From positions 65,437,501 to 65,501,500 of the forward strand of contig NC_069375.1 of the NCBI RefSeq assembly GCF_021730395.1: a stretch of DNA of 64,000 nt, read 5' to 3'. Below the pieces are notes generated by a model that saw nothing but the letters and a program-made list of their open reading frames with translations, searched no databases and was not told the DNA's origin. Every line of letters begins with the position of its first letter. The first letter of the stretch is position 1. The position numbers were made by a program, and so were the translations under genes. Shown piece by piece: positions 11,483-22,719 of the stretch. Source of the stretch: Mercenaria mercenaria. Lineage: Eukaryota > Mollusca > Bivalvia > Venerida > Veneridae.

Positions 11483-14400
11483 TTATTGTTTTTCAGCAAG
11501 TTTAGCTCCTACAAAAAATCCTCCGCCAACCCATGCTGCAAGCCAGGCAATGATATCCAATGCAAAACATGCATGAAGGTCGTATCCATCATGTGCGACT
11601 CCGCCAGCATACACAGCCATCGCAATCATCAAGAAAAGACCTGAAAAATTCATAATTTTACATGATTATGCACTAAAATAGAAACGTTCAGGAATAACTT
11701 GTTGAAATTCATGAGCTGTATATACATTGAAACAGAAACTGAAACGCAGCCATCGTTAATCCTTACCCTGCTAAATTTCTATAATGAACTCGTCCATCTT
11801 TCAATTTACACAGTACCATTAACTGTCAAAAGGCGTGCTTACCAAAAGGGTACAGGCTAAATGGCGAACAGTGCAGATCATTATCAGACTGCACGGATAG
11901 AAACGAATATGTAATAACTCTTATATATACTAATTTTGTTTGACCTTAAATGCCAGATAATCAATTGAGACAGAAAAAAAATCGGATGGGTTGGCCATCA
12001 TTACAGCACTTTTCGACCTCCGGTTTTTAACAAATCTTGGTATAATGGATTTGGGATAAAACGGCCTTACCTGCAGCTACATCGATTCCAGCCGCTACAA
12101 AATATAGAATGTTCTTGGTTGTCAGAACAAACAGCACTAAGATCGCTGATACGATTGCACTTGTGGTAAATATTATTCCAAGAAATACTGTCGCCCGCAC
12201 TCCTTGGTAATCTCTTAGTTCTTCATCATCTGTAACTATAAAAAAATAAAGAAAATTCTGAGATTATTTATCATACTTATGGTAGAAAACAGTGAACGCA
12301 GACAAGAAAGATAAAAGTAATAACATACAAGACAATAATGGTGCCCCACCGTACGTCACCCCGACAAACCTCAAACCGACAGACGTAACTAACGTCTTTA
12401 TGATGCCCCGCTGTGCAACGTTAACGACATATGTCATGGGGCGACGTTCGCTTGAGCGCCATAACGGAGTTTGTTATAATACTCCTATGACAAAACGACA
12501 TAGCAAACGACCCACCGAACGTCGCCAAGACAAAACAAACGTTCTTATGGCACCCTGCTGTGCAATGTCAGTTGGGGGTGGGGGGGGGGGGGGGGGGTAA
12601 CGAAATAACTATGCTTCGGGGCTGCGATCGGCGGGGCGCTATAACGACGTATGCTGTAGGGGCACCATAAAGTCGTTTGCTGTGGGGCTACGTGCGGGGC
12701 GCCATTACAACGTTTTGTCTTTGTATTGCCGTGACAAAACGACATAACAAAATTGCACAAAATCAGCTATATGTATGTATAGATTTTTCTTCTTTATTTT
12801 AATAAGCCTTTTCACAATATTGATAGTTGACGTTATATAGCGCCGTTCAAGTCCAAGTCAAATCAAATGTATTGGGCAGATAGGGATTTACTACAAATCG
12901 CCACCTTTAATTGGTAAAATAAATCCCAATGATAGAATTTGTTCAAACTTTGTTTATGAACACAGCGTCATGTTAGAAACAGAATTATGAAAAAAATCGA
13001 ACGTCACCGTGTTTGTTTAGGAGTTATCTGCCTTTGAATATGTAAATTTGAAGAAAAATAAGTTTTAAGGGCAGATAACTTCTAAACAAGCACGGTGGCC
13101 CATATTTGTTTTTGCAATTATCTGTGTCTAAAATAAATAAATGTTTCTAATATAAATAAATAAATTGATCAGTTAATTCATAATATAAGGTTGAACTGGT
13201 TTTAATGTTGCAAAATGCCGACGGTGGCGTTGACGTAACCTTAAACATTCACTTGGTGGTGTTAGGCGTGGAACGCTTTAGCCACAGACCTACCTACTCT
13301 CTCATACCGGAAATAACTGGGTGGTATTTGAAATTGTCGCTTTATAGCATATCACATATCAGTAAAATACTTTGAAAACACGAGCAAAAGAAATTGTTGA
13401 TTTTTATGAATACACATTAGTTTAACCTGATAAAAGAAGGGAGACGTTATACATACACAAGTGACAACGGTTACGCATCAATCACCACAAAAGCCGCAAC
13501 ATATGGTGGCTGATTTCTGCCATTTCGTGTGTTCGTGTCGGCGAAGCGAAATGTCGAAGTAACGAAAACATGGAAGGTCGAAATAATGCATATTTGTTCG
13601 TGTCTGCGGGTCGAAATGTCGAAGACACGAAAACACGAAAGGTCGAAAACTGCTTATTTGTCGTGTGTCCGCCTTTCGACATTCGAGGCGAATAAACGAA
13701 GTAACGAAACATTGAAGGCGAAACAATGGAATTTCAGAGGCGAACACACGAACTTTTGTATTAATCACTTTTCCTGTCGGCGGGTATCAAAAGTTCGTGT
13801 TGCCGCCCTTCTTTTGTTGTGTCTTCGTGTATTCGCCTCAAAAGTCGAAAGGCGAACACACGAGATATGAACAGTTTTCGACCTTTCGACCTTTCGTTAC
13901 CTCGACCCGCCGACACGAACACACGACAAATGTGCAATTTCGTCCTTTCGTGTATTCGCCTTCCGGTAGGCATGCGCATACTGACTATTACACATATGCT
14001 GCTGAAATGACTATGCTATCTAAATAATGTGTTTTACCATTTATAAAATAATATTTGTCCTAAAACGAAAGATAATGATTTATATTCCATAAAAGATGTC
14101 ATTGTGTAGATGTTTTATTACTAGTAATAAACTTGTACATACATTAAGCTTCTGTCAGTCTTACAGGACATATCATTACGCCGGCCTGAGCTTTGAATGC
14201 TAACTAGATAATGTGTTTTACCATTTATACAAAAAAATGTTCTCAATTTATGATAGAAAATGTTCATACGCAATAAAACATGTCACTCTTCAAGTATTTC
14301 AGGTCTCGCATTAAATTCATATATATACATTTAGCCCTATTATTATAGTGTATTAAGGCAGACCCTACACGAAACATTTGTCGTGTGTTCTTGTCGGCGG

Positions 14401-15697
14401 TTCGAAGTAACGAAAGGTCGAAAACAGCTCAATTTCCGTGTCTTCGCCTTTCGCCTTCCGAGGCGAATACACGAAGTAACAAAACAGTGAAGGCGAAATA
14501 ACGAAGATTTAATACCCACCGATACGAAAAGTGATTAATACAAAAGTTCGTGTGTTCGCCTCTGAAATTTCGTTATTTCGCCTTCAATATTTCGTTACTT
14601 CGTGTATTCGCCTCGAGAGTCGAAAGGCGAACACAGGACAAATAAGTATTATTTCGACCTTTCGTGTTTTCGGTAATTCGACATTTCGCCTCGCCGACAC
14701 GAACACACGAAATGTTCGAAATCAGCCACCATAGCAACCATACTGGATCAGATTTAATGATTTCTTTTAGGGTATATAAAAATAAGTGAATACGAATGAA
14801 ATAATGTCCATATAAGGATGAAGCATTTTAACTAAATTCCTGCAGTGTTCCACATTTTTATATTGGGTTTTTCACTTGAAAAGAAAAAAAGATAAATGTT
14901 TTGTTTTATGTTTTCCAGTGAATTATAGAGTTTTCTCAGTGAAATAAAAGTGATAATCCACAGTTTTGAAATAGTAGATTATCATATTTATTTTTTCACT
15001 GTTTCTGCCGAACTTGTTGAAGTCAAATTGTACACCGAGCGTTATGAATACCGGGGACCATAATGACGATGACGATTTTCGACATTTTATAAATTACGCA
15101 ACAAAAGTAGAGTTTTACACATGAAATAAAAAGAAAATTTGTTTGTGTCAGTGAAATATCAATTTTATTTCACAAGTGAGCATCAAAAACTGATATTTTC
15201 ACGAGTGGCGTAGCCACGAGTGAAAATGACTTTTTTGGTGCTCACGAGTGAAATAAAATTGATATTTCACTGAAACAAACAAATATCCTCTATTTAATCT
15301 ACGATAGCGGTTGTTTAATTTCCGCAAAGAGTGAAAGTGTTTTTTTTTTTGCTGTAATATTTGTTTTTAGCAGTTTAAATTGATGCGGAATACCTGTGAA
15401 GATTGTATTCAAGCAAGCATTTCATGTGTGAGTAGCAAACACTTGGATTTGGCGAGAAAGACTACATTTCTAATTGATGTGATACAGAATATTATAATAT
15501 TTACCTGAGTCCGAGTCAATCGTAGTGCATACTTTGTTGCCGTTTGTTTCAACACAATATTCCCATATTCCAATGGTAACATCTGATACTCCGCCTGGAT
15601 TTGCAGTTTCCCAGTATGTCAACGACATAGCAAGTATAGCAAAGAGAAGAGCGAGTCCAGAAACTCCTACACCTACAAGGCCAAGAATATTCGCCAT
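11483..15697 (-). CDS. Claudin/PMP22-like four-helix membrane protein, three exons
   Basis: Coding exons on the minus strand are 15697-15505, 12235-12071 and 11640-11483. They total 516 nt, giving 171 aa. Donors GTAAAT and GTAAGG and the acceptors all obey GT-AG, and phase is kept. The protein starts MANILGLVGVGVSGLALLFA and has four hydrophobic segments (about residues 5-27, 80-102, 106-132 and 143-164). The first extracellular loop carries the claudin-superfamily pattern: W29, then G43-I44-W45, then C48 and C57, with an arginine just before helix 2. By family, such proteins sit in the plasma membrane, at junctions or as EMP/PMP22 relatives. The short C-terminus (ending LAEKQ) lacks a clear PDZ-binding tail, so barrier function is not assured. 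The exon 2 acceptor is a tandem AG (12236 or 12230), both in frame. An AATAAA lies only four bases after the stop codon. Confidence 0.85.
11756..11900. mobile_element. Short MITE, family A (truncated copy 2)
   Basis: It begins TTAATCCTTACCCTGCTAAA and shares TTTCTATAATGAAC, GTCCATC and AACAGTGCAGATCAT blocks with the other copies. It breaks off near GCACGGATAG, so the far terminus is missing. It lies in intron 2 of the claudin-like gene. Confidence 0.7.
12292..12760. repeat. GC-rich quasi-palindromic repeat in claudin intron 1
   Basis: Motifs such as CGACATA, GCGCCATAACG, TGGGGC and CAAAACGACATA recur in both orientations across about 470 bp. An 18-G run lies at 12580-12597. Left and right halves are loosely inverted about the G run (AACGAC...GGGGC against GCCCC...GTCGTT). 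Base composition and CpG density differ sharply from the AT-rich surroundings. No coding role is likely: both strands give open but low-complexity frames. It resembles a decayed foldback element. Confidence 0.5.
13503..14736. mobile_element. CpG-rich foldback element in claudin intron 1
   Basis: The left terminus ATGGTGGCTGATTTC is matched in reverse at the right end (about 14720-14736). The arms, about 13503-13945 and 14377-14736, remain inverted copies over most of their length. Each arm is built from short CG-containing motifs (TTCGTGTGTTCG, CGAAATGTCGAAG, CCTTTCGAC, GAGGCGAA). Because the arms are inverted, a minus-strand frame at 13478-13768 and a plus-strand frame at 14531-14734 share their N-terminal translation (MINTKVRVFASEI). 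I take this as a repeat artefact and not a gene. GCAAC occurs just outside both ends and might be a target duplication. Confidence 0.8.
14014..14300 (+). repeat. Two-copy direct repeat in the foldback spacer
   Basis: A block with ATAATGTGTTTTACCATTTA occurs near 14022 and again near 14207. It is followed each time by a similar AT-rich segment and then a CATAAAAGATGTCA or CAATAAAACATGTCA motif. The spacing is about 185 bp. It lies between the arms of the CpG-rich foldback element. Confidence 0.65.
15127..15296. mobile_element. Hairpin MITE, family D
   Basis: GTGAAATATCAATTTTATTT on the left pairs with its reverse complement on the right. The tip is CACGAGTGGCGTAGCCACGA. The right end AACAAATATCCTCTATTT is shared with the hairpin at 47381-47570, so the two may belong to one superfamily. 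It lies in claudin intron 1, between the foldback element and exon 1. Confidence 0.75.
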
Positions 15698-16203
15698 ATT
15701 TTGTATTTTAACTTTTCAAACCGATTCTTTAAACCACTAATACTTTTTTAAAAATAATTCTACGCTGGATTTTTAGAAAATACTCTATGCCACTGGCGTT
15801 ATATCGAATGACGCTCTTGGTCTGTTTTTGTAACATTTAACATTCATCTCTATGGTCACTAGGGTTGATTGCAAAAGTATTGATAGAAACCGCAAAAACT
15901 ACGGAGTCTTTTAAGCGACACACCGACATGTTATAAATCTGGACATGGAAATACTAAATAAATGACATACTGGAACGAAACTATTCATAGTTTAGACGTC
16001 TATAGTAGCAGGCAAAAAGTAAATAAATATATATTGAAATTTGGTTACTATTGTTTGGTGTTTCTAAGGCTAGGGCTGAATTTTAGACTTGAAACTTTAT
16101 GGTGCTCTGTGCTTGCGGGAAATCTACCCTTACCTATTATATTTTGATGAAGATAAGCCCATGTTCAGTTCATTCGTTTTTATTTTCGAAATAATAATGA
16201 GTT

Positions 16204-16461
16204 TGTTTGTTTATTCTGTTGGGTTTAACGTCGCTCCGACACAAACATAGGTCATATGACGACTTCCAGCTTTGATGGTGGAAGAAAACCTCAGATGCCT
16301 CTCCGTACATTATTTCATCACGAGCGGGCACCTAGGTAGTATCACCGACATAAGCCAGCTAGATGGCTTCCCCACATGAAGAATGCAACGCCCCTTATGA
16401 GGCGGTGAGGGCCTAGTGATTTTTTGTAAGTTGCCTTAACCACTCGGCCACCGAGGCCCCC
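16204..16461 (-). mobile_element. tRNA-derived SINE (copy 1)
   Basis: On the minus strand the head reads CCTCGGTGGCCGAGTGGTTA, a Leu/Ser-type tRNA A box. The conserved body contains GAAGCCATCT, GGGCACC, TCGTGATGAAATAATG and CCACCATCAAAGCTGG. The tail is GGAGCGACGTTAAACCCAAC, followed by an AAACAAAC-type repeat. The layout resembles the bivalve Meta-SINE or V-SINE type families, but I cannot assign it more closely. Confidence 0.85.
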
Positions 16462-16545
16462 AAATATGAATGAGATCTTGAAAACACATGAAATAAGACA
16501 ATATTTTGTTCATCACATTCATTTAGTATTTTGTTTGTCAATATG

Positions 16546-16780
16546 TAATAATAATAATAATAAGAATAATAATAATAATAATAATAATATTGATAATAAT
16601 GATAATAAAAATGATAATAATAATAATTATGATGATAATAATAATAATAATGATAATAAAAATGATAACAATAATAATGATGATGATGATATGATGATGA
16701 TATGATGATGATGATGATGATGATCGTCATCATCATCTAATAATAATAATAATAATAATATAAAAATAAAATTATAGTTA
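16546..16780 (+). repeat. (TAA)n/(TGA)n microsatellite
   Basis: A compound trinucleotide array of about 235 bp: AATAAT with GATAAT variants, then GATGAT units. It gives long false frames rich in Asn and Asp, or Tyr and His. Confidence 0.95.
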
Positions 16781-17097
16781 TGACGAAGCATTATGTAATA
16801 CTTGAAGCAAAAACAAATGAAGATTAGAAGGATAGAACTGACTTTAGTTTGGCTCGTGAATTGATATTTCAGTACAATGAATTTAATTTTTGAAGAAAAT
16901 ACAACAACAACAAGAAAACGAAAGCAGATTTCTCTTTATTAATAATGTCACTCGATGTGCTCCATATTAGGGTGTAATGAAATACATCACAGCTAAATAT
17001 TGTCTTAGTTACTATAGGATGAAGGGTTAACATGTAAACAAACAAACCAATAACTATAGTCAATAGATTACGTTCACGATACAAACACTGATAGATC

Positions 17098-17130
17098 GTT
17101 GACCTTAACTATCCGGTCACGGAGGACCCC
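17098..17130 (-). mobile_element. SINE head remnant with duplicated flank
   Basis: A decayed piece of the SINE tRNA head (ACCTTAACTATCCGGTCACG) is followed by CCCCAAATATTTATGCGATC. The same head and flank occur at 16440-16480 (CCCCAAATATGAATGAGATC), so SINE head and flank appear to have been duplicated together. Confidence 0.5.
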
Positions 17131-17466
17131 AAATATTTATGCGATCTTGAAAAAAACCCACTTTTCTGTTCATCGAATTCAGCCTTTGATAAGATTTATA
17201 TATCTTGTTATTATCTTGGTAATACATGGTAATGTGCATAGTTAATATACATACTATCAGTTTTCACGATCTATAAAAATTAGTTTTGTCTTTCCATTCT
17301 GTATACTGTATAGTACAAGTATTTTTAAACATCTTGGTCGGACATTGTCATATATATCTTTTTTATACATACTTAATCAATGTCCTTGGTTTCTTTAGGT
17401 CTTTGAAGTCACGTACGAATTTCTATAGTTTTAGTTTAATTTTGTTATAAGGACTCAGTATCAATT

Positions 17467-18200
17467 AAGAAATAATATATCTCATATTGTCGTTGAATAA
17501 CATTATTGTTTGGAGTTCAGATGCAAAGGAATTATAACACGAGGGTGTCTGAACGACAATGATTTTATTCAAGAACAAACCACTAAATGAGATATGTTAT
17601 TTCGGTTCTAACACGTTACCAAGGATCCAAGTACATCAAGTCCTTGAAGACATTCACCAAATATATTTCTGTTTTTGTTTTGTTTTTGTTCCAGCGCGCC
17701 GCTATGCTCTTTAAAGCTATGATGTAGTTATTTTGACGTCAGGAAAATGTTGAATTGTTTAAGATATAGATTTCAGTTTTGCGTGCTTTGTTTGCAAATA
17801 AAACACGGTTTTGAGTTCAGATGCGTAAAGGCCTGAGTGATTAATTACGACGAATCTGAACAAATATTCGTATTTTATTTGCCAATAAAGCAGGCAAAAC
17901 TAAAATCTTTTTCCATTCTTACACGTTCTAATAACAACAGAAAGGGATACTAATCTGGAGTCCGTTTTAAGTGTAAATGGAGTTTAAATGGAGTTAACCA
18001 GAATAGCCAAAAAAGTCATTTTGCGTAAAATTTTTAAATCAACAAGATAATACACGGTAAAATCCTTCTTTGTTTATATAAAAGGAAAATCTTATAAGTG
18101 TTAGAATGTATTATAACACATAATTTCAGCCTTCTTTGTTTAACAGAAAAATGCATCAGCTCGTGTTAGAATACTTAAAGACGGTTTCTTTCTGATGGGT
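17467..18200. mobile_element. Dispersed repeat E, copy 1, with a nested hairpin MITE
   Basis: The segment from about 17550 (CGACAATGATTTTATTCA, then CACGTTACCAAGGA) to about 18200 matches a shorter copy at 40485-40870. The match resumes at TTTCAGCCTTCTTTGTTTAACAG near 18125. The copies differ chiefly because this one has extra DNA at about 17758-18110. That extra DNA starts with a hairpin (17758-17926) whose arms carry TAGATTTCAGTTTTGCGTGC and GGCAAAACTAAAATCT. A half-copy of the same hairpin lies near 37890. No coding sequence. Confidence 0.6.
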
Positions 18201-18589
18201 AAATAGAAACAAACGTAATGATTTTTTGTAAAGAAATGAATATAATATTATTATGTTTTGCTTTTTTTGTCATTCACCGGAAATCCAAAACGTTGTACCA
18301 CCTTAATGATAAGAAAAAGTTACTTTATTACAAATCAAAATGACACAAAATAGCCCCTATAACTTTCGAAAATAAACCTTTCGTTTTTATTTGTCATTTA
18401 AAGGGCAAAACAATCTCTTATAATAAACAATCGATTCAGATAAGCACCGAACAGAACAAACCTGGGAGAAAAAAACTTAATTTTAACTAAATCATTATTG
18501 TTGAATTGTATCTAGAACAACGTATTTTAGGTTATTTGCATCTTTAAAAGCAGAGAATTACGTTGTTTCTACAAGAAATAGACTGAAAG

Positions 18590-18795
18590 TGGAAGGTGTT
18601 TTTGTCACAATTATGTCTCCGCGGAACGTGTCGGCGATTAGCACAACTAAGATTGGTACTGATCACACCTGTGAATTTTCTTTGAAATCCGTCCAGCAGT
18701 TTGACCTGTGAAAGCCGGACAAGCTTAATTCGGACGGACAGACGGCTAAGGCAAAAACAATATCTCCTCCCCACCTATGGGGGAGACATAACTAA
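18590..18795 (-). repeat. Dispersed molluscan-type repeat fragment
   Basis: On the minus strand it begins GTTATGTCTCCCCCATAGG and runs into GTCTGTCCGTCCG. This fragment type is common in bivalve DNA. The tip CCCCACCTATGGGGG is a short palindrome. Confidence 0.5.
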
Positions 18796-18800
18796 TGCAT

Positions 18801-19628
18801 TTATCAAACGATCTCCGAACAAAGTGCAATTCTGATATAGCAACATTGGTCTATTTTGGAACTGTTATAATATGGGTCCCATTTGGCAAAATGTACAGAA
18901 AATAGTATATGGAGATCTAAACATAGATACGGAAAGAGTATTTACATTTTCGGATGTTCCATTAAAATATATGTATAGAATATAATATAAGAATACAACT
19001 TTGACAAGTAAGGTTTAGAAAAAATGGCATAGATTTATCTGGAAGTAGGACTATCACAGTGAATTTTAATGGAATATATACTGCTGATTTCAGAAAACCT
19101 CACCGAATGGGCATTTACAACAAACGCAGGTTGTAAATGACGTAGCTGTCACGCCAGTTATCGGTGAGATGGTAATTTGATCATGATTGTAGTTTGTTCC
19201 GCCTAAAGTTTGCTCCGCCTAAAAGTATGTTTCTATCGAACACAATTATTTAAAGTTACAGAAAACAATATTGTAAAGGTTTAGTTACAAAAGTAAAATA
19301 TTACAGGGGTCTATTTAAAGAGAATAAATACATACATGTGCATGTACACATACCCAGCATATACACTTAAGACTATTTTTAACTGTTGGAAGATCGATAT
19401 TGATGTGTATTGTATACACGTATTGATAGCAACACTCGATGAGTGATGGTTAGGAAAACTGCCCACCTGACATATAGGAAGAACTGTTGAAAACGGGCGT
19501 TATATAAACCCGAGAAAATAAATAAATGAATTTCCGTCATGAGCAAGTTTCTTGGCAAGGAAACTTACTTAGTCATAAATCCCGAATCAAGTTTAAATTC
19601 GCTATTATATAAAGTCAAATGAAGGAGT
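18801..19628. other. Intergenic DNA, nothing recognised
   Basis: No gene, repeat family or structured element was recognised. Confidence 0.4.
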
Positions 19629-19643
19629 CAAGTACTTATCTAT

Positions 19644-19889
19644 GTTTGGGTTTAACGTTGCACCGACACAACTTTAGGTCATATTGCGACTTTCCAGCTT
19701 TGATGGTGGAGGAAGACCCCAGGTGCACCTCCATGCATTATTTTATCACAAGCGGACACCTGGGTAGACCTTCCGTAAGCCAGCTGGATGGCTTCCTCAT
19801 ATGTAGAATTCAACGCCCCGAGTGAAAATCGAACTCACGTCGATAAGGGACAAGTGATTTGTAGTCAGCGACATTAACCACTCGGCGAG
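19644..19889 (-). mobile_element. tRNA-derived SINE (copy 2)
   Basis: Same family as the copy at 16204: tail GTGCAACGTTAAACCCA, body with CCACCATCAAAGCTGG, head with CCGAGTGGTTAA. AAGTACTTA (about 19630) and AAGCACTTA (about 19893) flank it and look like a target-site duplication with one mismatch, so the insertion is moderately recent. Confidence 0.8.
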
Positions 19890-21343
19890 TTAAGCACTTA
19901 AGGCTTTTAACATCATGTACAAGTGTCTGAAGTGGAATTGTTAATATTTAGATGTAAGTACATGTTCAATGTACGCAAAAAAAAAGATTCCAGTTGATTC
20001 AAGCCTGTCTCCAGAATAGCATGTTTGCTAGATTCTCAATATACCTTTATAACTTGAATAACGTATATAAACATGGCATTTATGTTTAAATTAAATATTT
20101 TGTTTTAACATGAAAAGTCCTTGACCGGGCGATAAAAATTCTCATGTTGTTTACATGTGTAATTTTACGTGTATAAACACATCTTTTTTTTTAAATGCGT
20201 AATGCAATTCATAATGCAAAAATAATAAAGTATGGGATTTCGATAACATTCCAATGGAGATTTGATAAAATGATTGTTCTGTATCTTTGCATATATTTTT
20301 TACTATATGTTTTGATAAAGGAATAGTTCTGTCAGATTGGGGCAAAATTATTATAAGTCCTATTCCTAAGTCAAATACAATAGATCCAAGAATCCAATGC
20401 CGTAGAGGTATCCCGTTATCATGTACAAGATTTATGGTTCAATTTTAAACCACCGTCTGTTTAAATGGACAGAGAATAATGATATTCTATCTGATGAACA
20501 AAATGGTTTTAGAAAAATTAGAAAAAAAAATAAAAGTGCAATTGATCTTTTATTGTCGCTAACCAATATTTTTGATTCAAGGAAAAAGGCTAAACAAGTC
20601 AACTTTCTGTGCTTTTATTGATTATAGGAAAGCCTATGATCTTATTGATAGAAATATTCTTTAGAAAAAGTTAGGTGATTTTGGTATAAATGGCAATATG
20701 TTGTTGGCATTACAGCCACTGTATCAATCTGTATACTCTCGTATTAGATTAAATGACCTAAACACAGACTTGTTTGATGTCCAACGTGGATTACGTCAGG
20801 GCTGTTCTTTGTCTCCTATGCTTTTTAACCTTTTCTCTAATGATTTAGTTATACATGTACGTATAAAAGCGGTTGGAGTAGGAACCCACAGACTATGAAC
20901 GAGCCTGTATTTTATTAAATGCTGATTACGTAGTACTAACTGCAGAGAATGAAACTATTTTGCAAAGTATATTAGATGTATTGGACAACTAGTGTAATAC
21001 AAATTCAATGATTATTAATCGAGATAAAAGCATTATTGTACTCTTTCTTCCACAATCGACTAATAGAACTACATTTAATATCTGGTGTGGTGGTCATGCT
21101 TTACAAGTTTTAAGACAGTATATATATTTGGGTATTTTACTTACGGAATATTTAGGTTACAACAAAACAGCTAAATGTAGCTCTGAACGCGAGCAGGGCA
21201 TAAGGGTTACTTATTGCTAAATCAAAATCTGTTGCTACACTGCCATATAATGTTTTTGTTAAATTAAATGATTCAACAGAATGGCCAGTTTTTACATATG
21301 GAGCTTCAATATAGGACCAAAAAATCTTACTCATGTATCAATG

Positions 21344-21934
21344 CCGGTGTAATGAAGTATTTCGACCCCCATAGAATAATGACCCCCGGTCATTATTCTA
21401 TAGAAAAAGTGACCCTCCGGTCATAGTATTATGACCTCCAGATCATAGTACTATGACTCCCCCACGTGAAGTAAACTGAACTTCACGAAGAATATTGACT
21501 CCCATAAAAAAACGACCCCCGGTCATTTGGTCAAATTTAGTGATAACTCATGTATCTAAGGCCTAATTGCTACATTTTATGCCCCCACTCCGGGGAGGGG
21601 TGGGGGGCATATAGATTTGCCATTGTCTGTCCGTCCTTCCGTTTGACCATTAGCCCCAGATACCATCACTTGACACAGAAATCAGAGCATTCCGCAACGG
21701 GAAAAGGGATTCTATTTCTAGATGCTGTATCTTGGTGTATACATTTTTTTCAGGAAAATAACAATTCACAATACGTTCACAAAACACACCAGTGTCAATA
21801 ATCCCTGCAAACTTCGGTATGAAGTAATTCTTCAGAAGAAAACTGCACAAGAAACTGCTAGCATAGAACTTAGTATTAAAAGAAGTTGCAATACTTAGCA
21901 GTGGCAGTAAAGTACGGTAGCGGCAACAATAGAA

Positions 21935-21966
<32 letters not shown>

Positions 21967-22719
21967 TGGTAGTAGTAGTAGTAGTAGTGGCAGTGGTAGT
22001 GGCAGTTGCAGTAGCAGCAGCAGCAGAGGAATAAGTGACAGCAACAACAGCAGCAGGAGAAGAAGAGGTAGATGTACAAGACGTATTAGTGGAAGTAGGT
22101 ATAGTAGTATCAGTAGTAGCAGTTGTAGTAGTAGTAGTAGAAGTAGTAGTAGTAGTAGTAGAAGAAGAAGAAGTACATGTAGTAATAGCAATAGAAGTAG
22201 CGGCACCAGTAGTAGTAGTACAATCAAAATGTTAACTATTGGCAATGGAGGGTATTAGAGTTGTAGATCTAGTAAAATTGTCCGTTAGGTTTGGTGGGGA
22301 TCACTTTTTAATAGATATTATCGTCGAAAGTCTTTTTAAGAGCCTGTGTTTTACACGGAAAGAGTAACTTTTTTAAATAGAATAATGTCCGGGAATCGAT
22401 ATTGTATGAGAGTTCGAATGTAGTAGTTTCGGCAGTGAGTATTTTACATGGAAGGAGTCACTTTTTCTATAGAATAATAACCGGGGTCGTTATTCTATGA
22501 GATTCGAAGGGAGTCATCTTTAGGGAGTCAGTACTTTACTTGGAGGGGTCAGTTTTTCTATAGAATAATGACCGGGGGGTCGTTATTCTACAGAGTTTTC
22601 AAAGAGAGTCAGTTTTTTATAAGGAGAGTCAATATTTTACAGGAAAGGAGTCACATTTTCTATAGAATAATGACCGGGGGTCGTTATTCTATGGGGGTCG
22701 AAATACTTCATTATACCGG
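21344..22719. mobile_element. Foldback element with CCGG tips, inserted in the LINE
   Basis: The left end CCGGTGTAATGAAGTATTTC and right end (reverse complement CCGGTATAATGAAGTATTTC) match for at least 75 bp, with few differences. Subterminal units of the type ATAGAATAATGACCGGGGGT are repeated several times toward both ends. The interior has a TATGCCCCCACTCCGGGG-type repeat piece (about 21580) and a long AGT/AGC trinucleotide array. It has no transposase. CCGG is its own reverse complement, so it could be part of the terminus or the duplicated target. Confidence 0.85.
21935..22220 (+). repeat. (AGT)n/(AGC)n trinucleotide array
   Basis: About 285 bp of AGT repeats with AGC, GGC and AGA variants inside the foldback element. 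All long frames here are products of the repeat. Confidence 0.95.

Noticed and set aside
13478-14734. Matching frames on both strands (MINTKVRVFASEI start)
   Set aside because: They are explained by the inverted arms of the foldback element and encode motif-repeat products, not a conserved protein.
16413-16736. Tyr/His-rich and Asn/Asp-rich frames
   Set aside because: Translations of a trinucleotide microsatellite.
21895-22245. Leu-rich and Val-rich frames
   Set aside because: Translations of the AGT/AGC array.
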